From: Aerococcus urinaehominis
GTDB lineage: Bacteria; Bacillota; Bacilli; Lactobacillales; Aerococcaceae
Assembly (NCBI RefSeq): GCF_001543245.1
Contig: NZ_CP014163.1
Span: 1,656,387-1,720,386 of the forward strand
Direction: 5' to 3'
DNA: 64,000 nt
A model generated the notes under the pieces. It worked only from the letters and a program-made list of their open reading frames with translations. It had not been told where the DNA came from and made no database searches. Shown here in pieces: positions 61,968-64,000 of this stretch. A program made the translations under genes and the position numbers. Numbering within the stretch: position 1 is the stretch's first letter; each line of letters opens with the position of its first letter.

Positions 61968-63194
61968 ATGAAAAAATTAACTGATCAAGTCACTTTACGC
62001 CATGGTGCTGTCCTAAATAATCGGATTGTGCAGCCACCTATGCTAACTAACTCAGGCGCCAATGACGGCTATGTGACTGAGGATACCATCAATTATTATG
62101 CCGCCCGGTCGCAATCAGCGGGTATGGTTATTGTGGAATATTCCTACGTCAGCTTTGCTGGTGGGCCTTCCCGGTCTTGGGCGGATGACCGCGAACAAAC
62201 TGGTTTTTATAATGATTCTTATATTGAAGGGATGTCTAAAGTTGCGGAAGTCCTTAAAAAAGATGGCAACAAGGCAATTATACAGCTAGCCCACTCAGGT
62301 CGGGAGTCCAACTGGCGGGCTAAGCAAGGTGAAAAAGTTTATGCGCCTTCTAAATTTGACTTTGGCTTCTTGGATTATGAAGTGGAAGAAATGACAGAGG
62401 CTGACATCCAAGCTGTCATTGATGATTTCGCTGCGGCAGCTGTCCGGGCGGTAAAATGTGGTTTTGATGGGATTGAAATCCACGGTGCCAACCACTACTT
62501 GCTCCAACAATTCTTCTCTGCCTGGTCTAACCGCCGTGATGACCAATGGGGTGGGGACTTAGCTGGCCGGATGAAATTTATTTTAGAAATTTGCCGGGCG
62601 GTCTTTAAGGCCTTGAAAGATGTGGCGCCAGATGACTTTATCATTGGTTACCGTTTGTCGCCAGAAGAAATCCATGGCGATAATGTCGGCTATTCTTACC
62701 AAGAAGCCCAGGAATTAGTCAAAGCCTTGGTTGATGAATTTGAATTTGACTATATCCATCTATCCCTACCTAAGTATGATGTCAAACCTGAGGGTCAGGA
62801 CCAAACTTATGCGGACTTGTTCAAGCCACTCTTAAGTGAACCGATGAAGTTAATTATTGTTGGCGATGTCATGACTGAAGAAGCGGCCCAAGATGCCTTG
62901 AATTATACGGACCTAGTCGCTGTCGGTCGGGCCACCTTGATCGACCCAGAATTTGGTTTGAAAATTTCTGAGGGGCGCGGGGACGAGATTATTCATGAAA
63001 TTTCCCCAGACCAGGTTAAAAAATCTCATTTAACACCAGGTTTGATCAACCTCTTCTCTGATCCTAATATGTATCCATGCTTACCGGGTCGGGAATCCAT
63101 CTACCATCTCCATCAAGCAGGTTCTTTAGACAAATCTGTTTTAAAAGATGGTACGGGTTCAGCCTACAATTTAGATGAATTAGAAGACCTATAA
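61968..63194 (+). CDS. Old Yellow Enzyme-family NADH:flavin oxidoreductase
   Basis: The 408-residue TIM barrel has FMN-site segments VLNNRIVQPPML, AIIQLAHSGRES, the catalytic GIEIHGANHYLLQQFFS with His and Asn, and DQWGGDLAGRMKFILEIC in part, FIIGYRLSPEE and VGRATLIDPEF. There is no iron-sulphur or second flavin domain, so it is a single-domain ene-reductase-like enzyme. Substrate unknown. AGGAGG precedes the ATG, and a LysR regulator gene follows on the same strand. Confidence 0.9.
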   Translation: MKKLTDQVTLRHGAVLNNRIVQPPMLTNSGANDGYVTEDTINYYAARSQSAGMVIVEYSYVSFAGGPSRSWADDREQTGFYNDSYIEGMSKVAEVLKKDGNKAIIQLAHSGRESNWRAKQGEKVYAPSKFDFGFLDYEVEEMTEADIQAVIDDFAAAAVRAVKCGFDGIEIHGANHYLLQQFFSAWSNRRDDQWGGDLAGRMKFILEICRAVFKALKDVAPDDFIIGYRLSPEEIHGDNVGYSYQEAQELVKALVDEFEFDYIHLSLPKYDVKPEGQDQTYADLFKPLLSEPMKLIIVGDVMTEEAAQDALNYTDLVAVGRATLIDPEFGLKISEGRGDEIIHEISPDQVKKSHLTPGLINLFSDPNMYPCLPGRESIYHLHQAGSLDKSVLKDGTGSAYNLDELEDL

Positions 63195-63204
63195 GCCTAG
63201 CTTT

Positions 63205-63240
63205 ACTCACCGTGATATAATCATGGTGAGTATTTTTTTA
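63205..63240 (+). terminator. Terminator between reductase and LysR genes
   Basis: ACTCACCGTGA pairs with TCATGGTGAGT (one G-T pair) over TATAA, followed by seven T. Confidence 0.9.
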
Positions 63241-63252
63241 TGGGAGGACATA

Positions 63253-64000
63253 ATGAATTTAGACCAGCTCTTTTATATTGTTGAGATTGCCCAAACCAGG
63301 TCGCTGACCCAGGCAGCTCGGAATATCCATGTGTCCCAAGCCGGCCTCAGCCAGTCACTAGCCCAACTTGAAGATGAATTGCAGGTGACTATTTTTAAAC
63401 GGACCGTCAAGGGGAGTGAGCTGACACCAGAGGGCGAGCGCATTGTTGACCAGGCCAGGCAGGTTTTGGCAGCAGTGGCTGACTTAAAGGCTGAGGCTGC
63501 CAGCATCAACAGCAATCAGCCGCTTTTGTTCAAGATGGGGGTTGCTAATGAGTTGATGGCCCAGTTTGCAACTGAGATCCAAATCTTTCAGGACCAACAC
63601 CCACATTTTCAACTGAGTCTGGCAGAAGGGTTGACTGATCAAATTGTTAGTGAGGTCAGGGCGGGAAATTTGGATCTAGGCTTTATTGTGGTCAACCGCC
63701 AGCGTTATGACCAGCTCCTGGACCTGCAGTTTAAGGCAGTTATGCCTGCCCAATTTAAAGTCTATATGGCCAGCGACCATCCGCTAGCCAAGCAGGATCA
63801 GCTCAGTGCCACTGATCTGAAGCAGGTCAAATTAGCTGTCTTCACTGATGAATATATTGAGGACTTTATTGCTGATTTTACCAACCAGCACGGTCCCTTA
63901 AATGTGGTCTTACGAACAACGGCCTTTAAGCTGGTTTACGATTATATGGTCAACCAGGGCGCTGTATCTATTATTCGTGACAGTCAATTTCACAATAAAC
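63253..64000 (+). CDS. LysR-family transcriptional regulator (3' end outside window)
   Basis: The frame starts at ATG 63253 behind GGGAGGA and is open to the end of the window, giving 249 residues. The N-terminal helix-turn-helix is typical (LDQLFYIVEIAQTRSLTQAARNIHVSQAGLSQSLAQLEDEL in part), and the effector domain begins near residue 90 (FKMGVANELMAQFATEIQ). It may control the reductase gene beside it or genes beyond the window. Confidence 0.88.
   Translation, partial: MNLDQLFYIVEIAQTRSLTQAARNIHVSQAGLSQSLAQLEDELQVTIFKRTVKGSELTPEGERIVDQARQVLAAVADLKAEAASINSNQPLLFKMGVANELMAQFATEIQIFQDQHPHFQLSLAEGLTDQIVSEVRAGNLDLGFIVVNRQRYDQLLDLQFKAVMPAQFKVYMASDHPLAKQDQLSATDLKQVKLAVFTDEYIEDFIADFTNQHGPLNVVLRTTAFKLVYDYMVNQGAVSIIRDSQFHNK

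Overview
The window is 64 kb of a low-GC Gram-positive (Bacillota) chromosome, most likely from the order Lactobacillales. The evidence is consensus Shine-Dalgarno sequences, short intergenic gaps, Rho-independent terminators, extended -10 promoters, PTS genes, a ComX/SigH-like sigma factor and YSIRK-less secreted wall proteins. Aerococcaceae is a reasonable guess but cannot be proved from the sequence. No tRNA or rRNA gene and no CRISPR array was seen. Backbone genes are GC-rich and several inserted islands are clearly AT-rich, so the window mixes core and accessory DNA.

Layout. 1-4.1 kb: the end of an MFS permease, then prephenate dehydratase and prephenate dehydrogenase, separated by an AT-rich AlbA_2/GHKL-type gene. 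4.2-4.6 kb: a palindrome array with a 73-bp period. 4.7-19.6 kb: a membrane acyltransferase, then a complete sialic acid capsule cluster (initiating sugar transferase, epimerase, glycosyltransferases, polymerase, GT52 sialyltransferase, flippase, neuD, neuB, neuA fused to an SGNH esterase, neuC, mnaA). 19.9-21.2 kb: an intact IS256-family element. 21.6 kb: a small lipoprotein. 22.7-27.0 kb: two tandem minus-strand copies of a three-gene module (DnaD-like replication protein, ComX-like sigma factor, unknown protein). One copy is decayed and the other nearly intact. 27.6-29.4 kb: a divergent DUF1659/DUF2922/holin/endolysin cassette without phage structural genes. 30.0-35.8 kb: a galactitol-type PTS operon with its PRD regulator and sugar-phosphate enzymes. 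36.3-39.4 kb: a 5mC methyltransferase plus a MORC-like GHKL-nuclease protein, probably a restriction system. 39.8-40.9 kb: a small protein and a Panacea-domain protein. 41.3-48.0 kb: an SDR enzyme, a kinase-dead HTH-PfkB regulator, and a nucleoside operon (NupC transporter, PfkB kinase, TrpF-like barrel, Fe-alcohol dehydrogenase). 48.1-49.9 kb: an AAA ATPase plus TOPRIM/RloB-like pair, probably anti-phage. 50.0 kb: lipoate ligase. 51.1-54.9 kb: two more 73-bp-period palindrome arrays, the first split by a second IS256-family copy with an early stop codon. 55.1-64 kb: an ion transporter-like permease, chorismate mutase, two wall proteins with CWB2 repeats, the deletion remnant of a third, a VanZ-like protein, an Old Yellow Enzyme-type reductase and a LysR regulator that runs off the window.

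The main candidates for undescribed biology are: (1) the palindrome arrays, whose units sit on an almost exact 73-bp lattice at three loci, with compensatory changes between the two arms; (2) the sigma/DnaD/unknown module beside a stand-alone lysis cassette; (3) the nucleoside operon that pairs an active PfkB kinase with a paralogous regulator lacking the catalytic Asp, plus a TrpF-like enzyme without its catalytic Cys; and (4) a family of long nested hairpins of about 100 nt at 28 kb and 43 kb.
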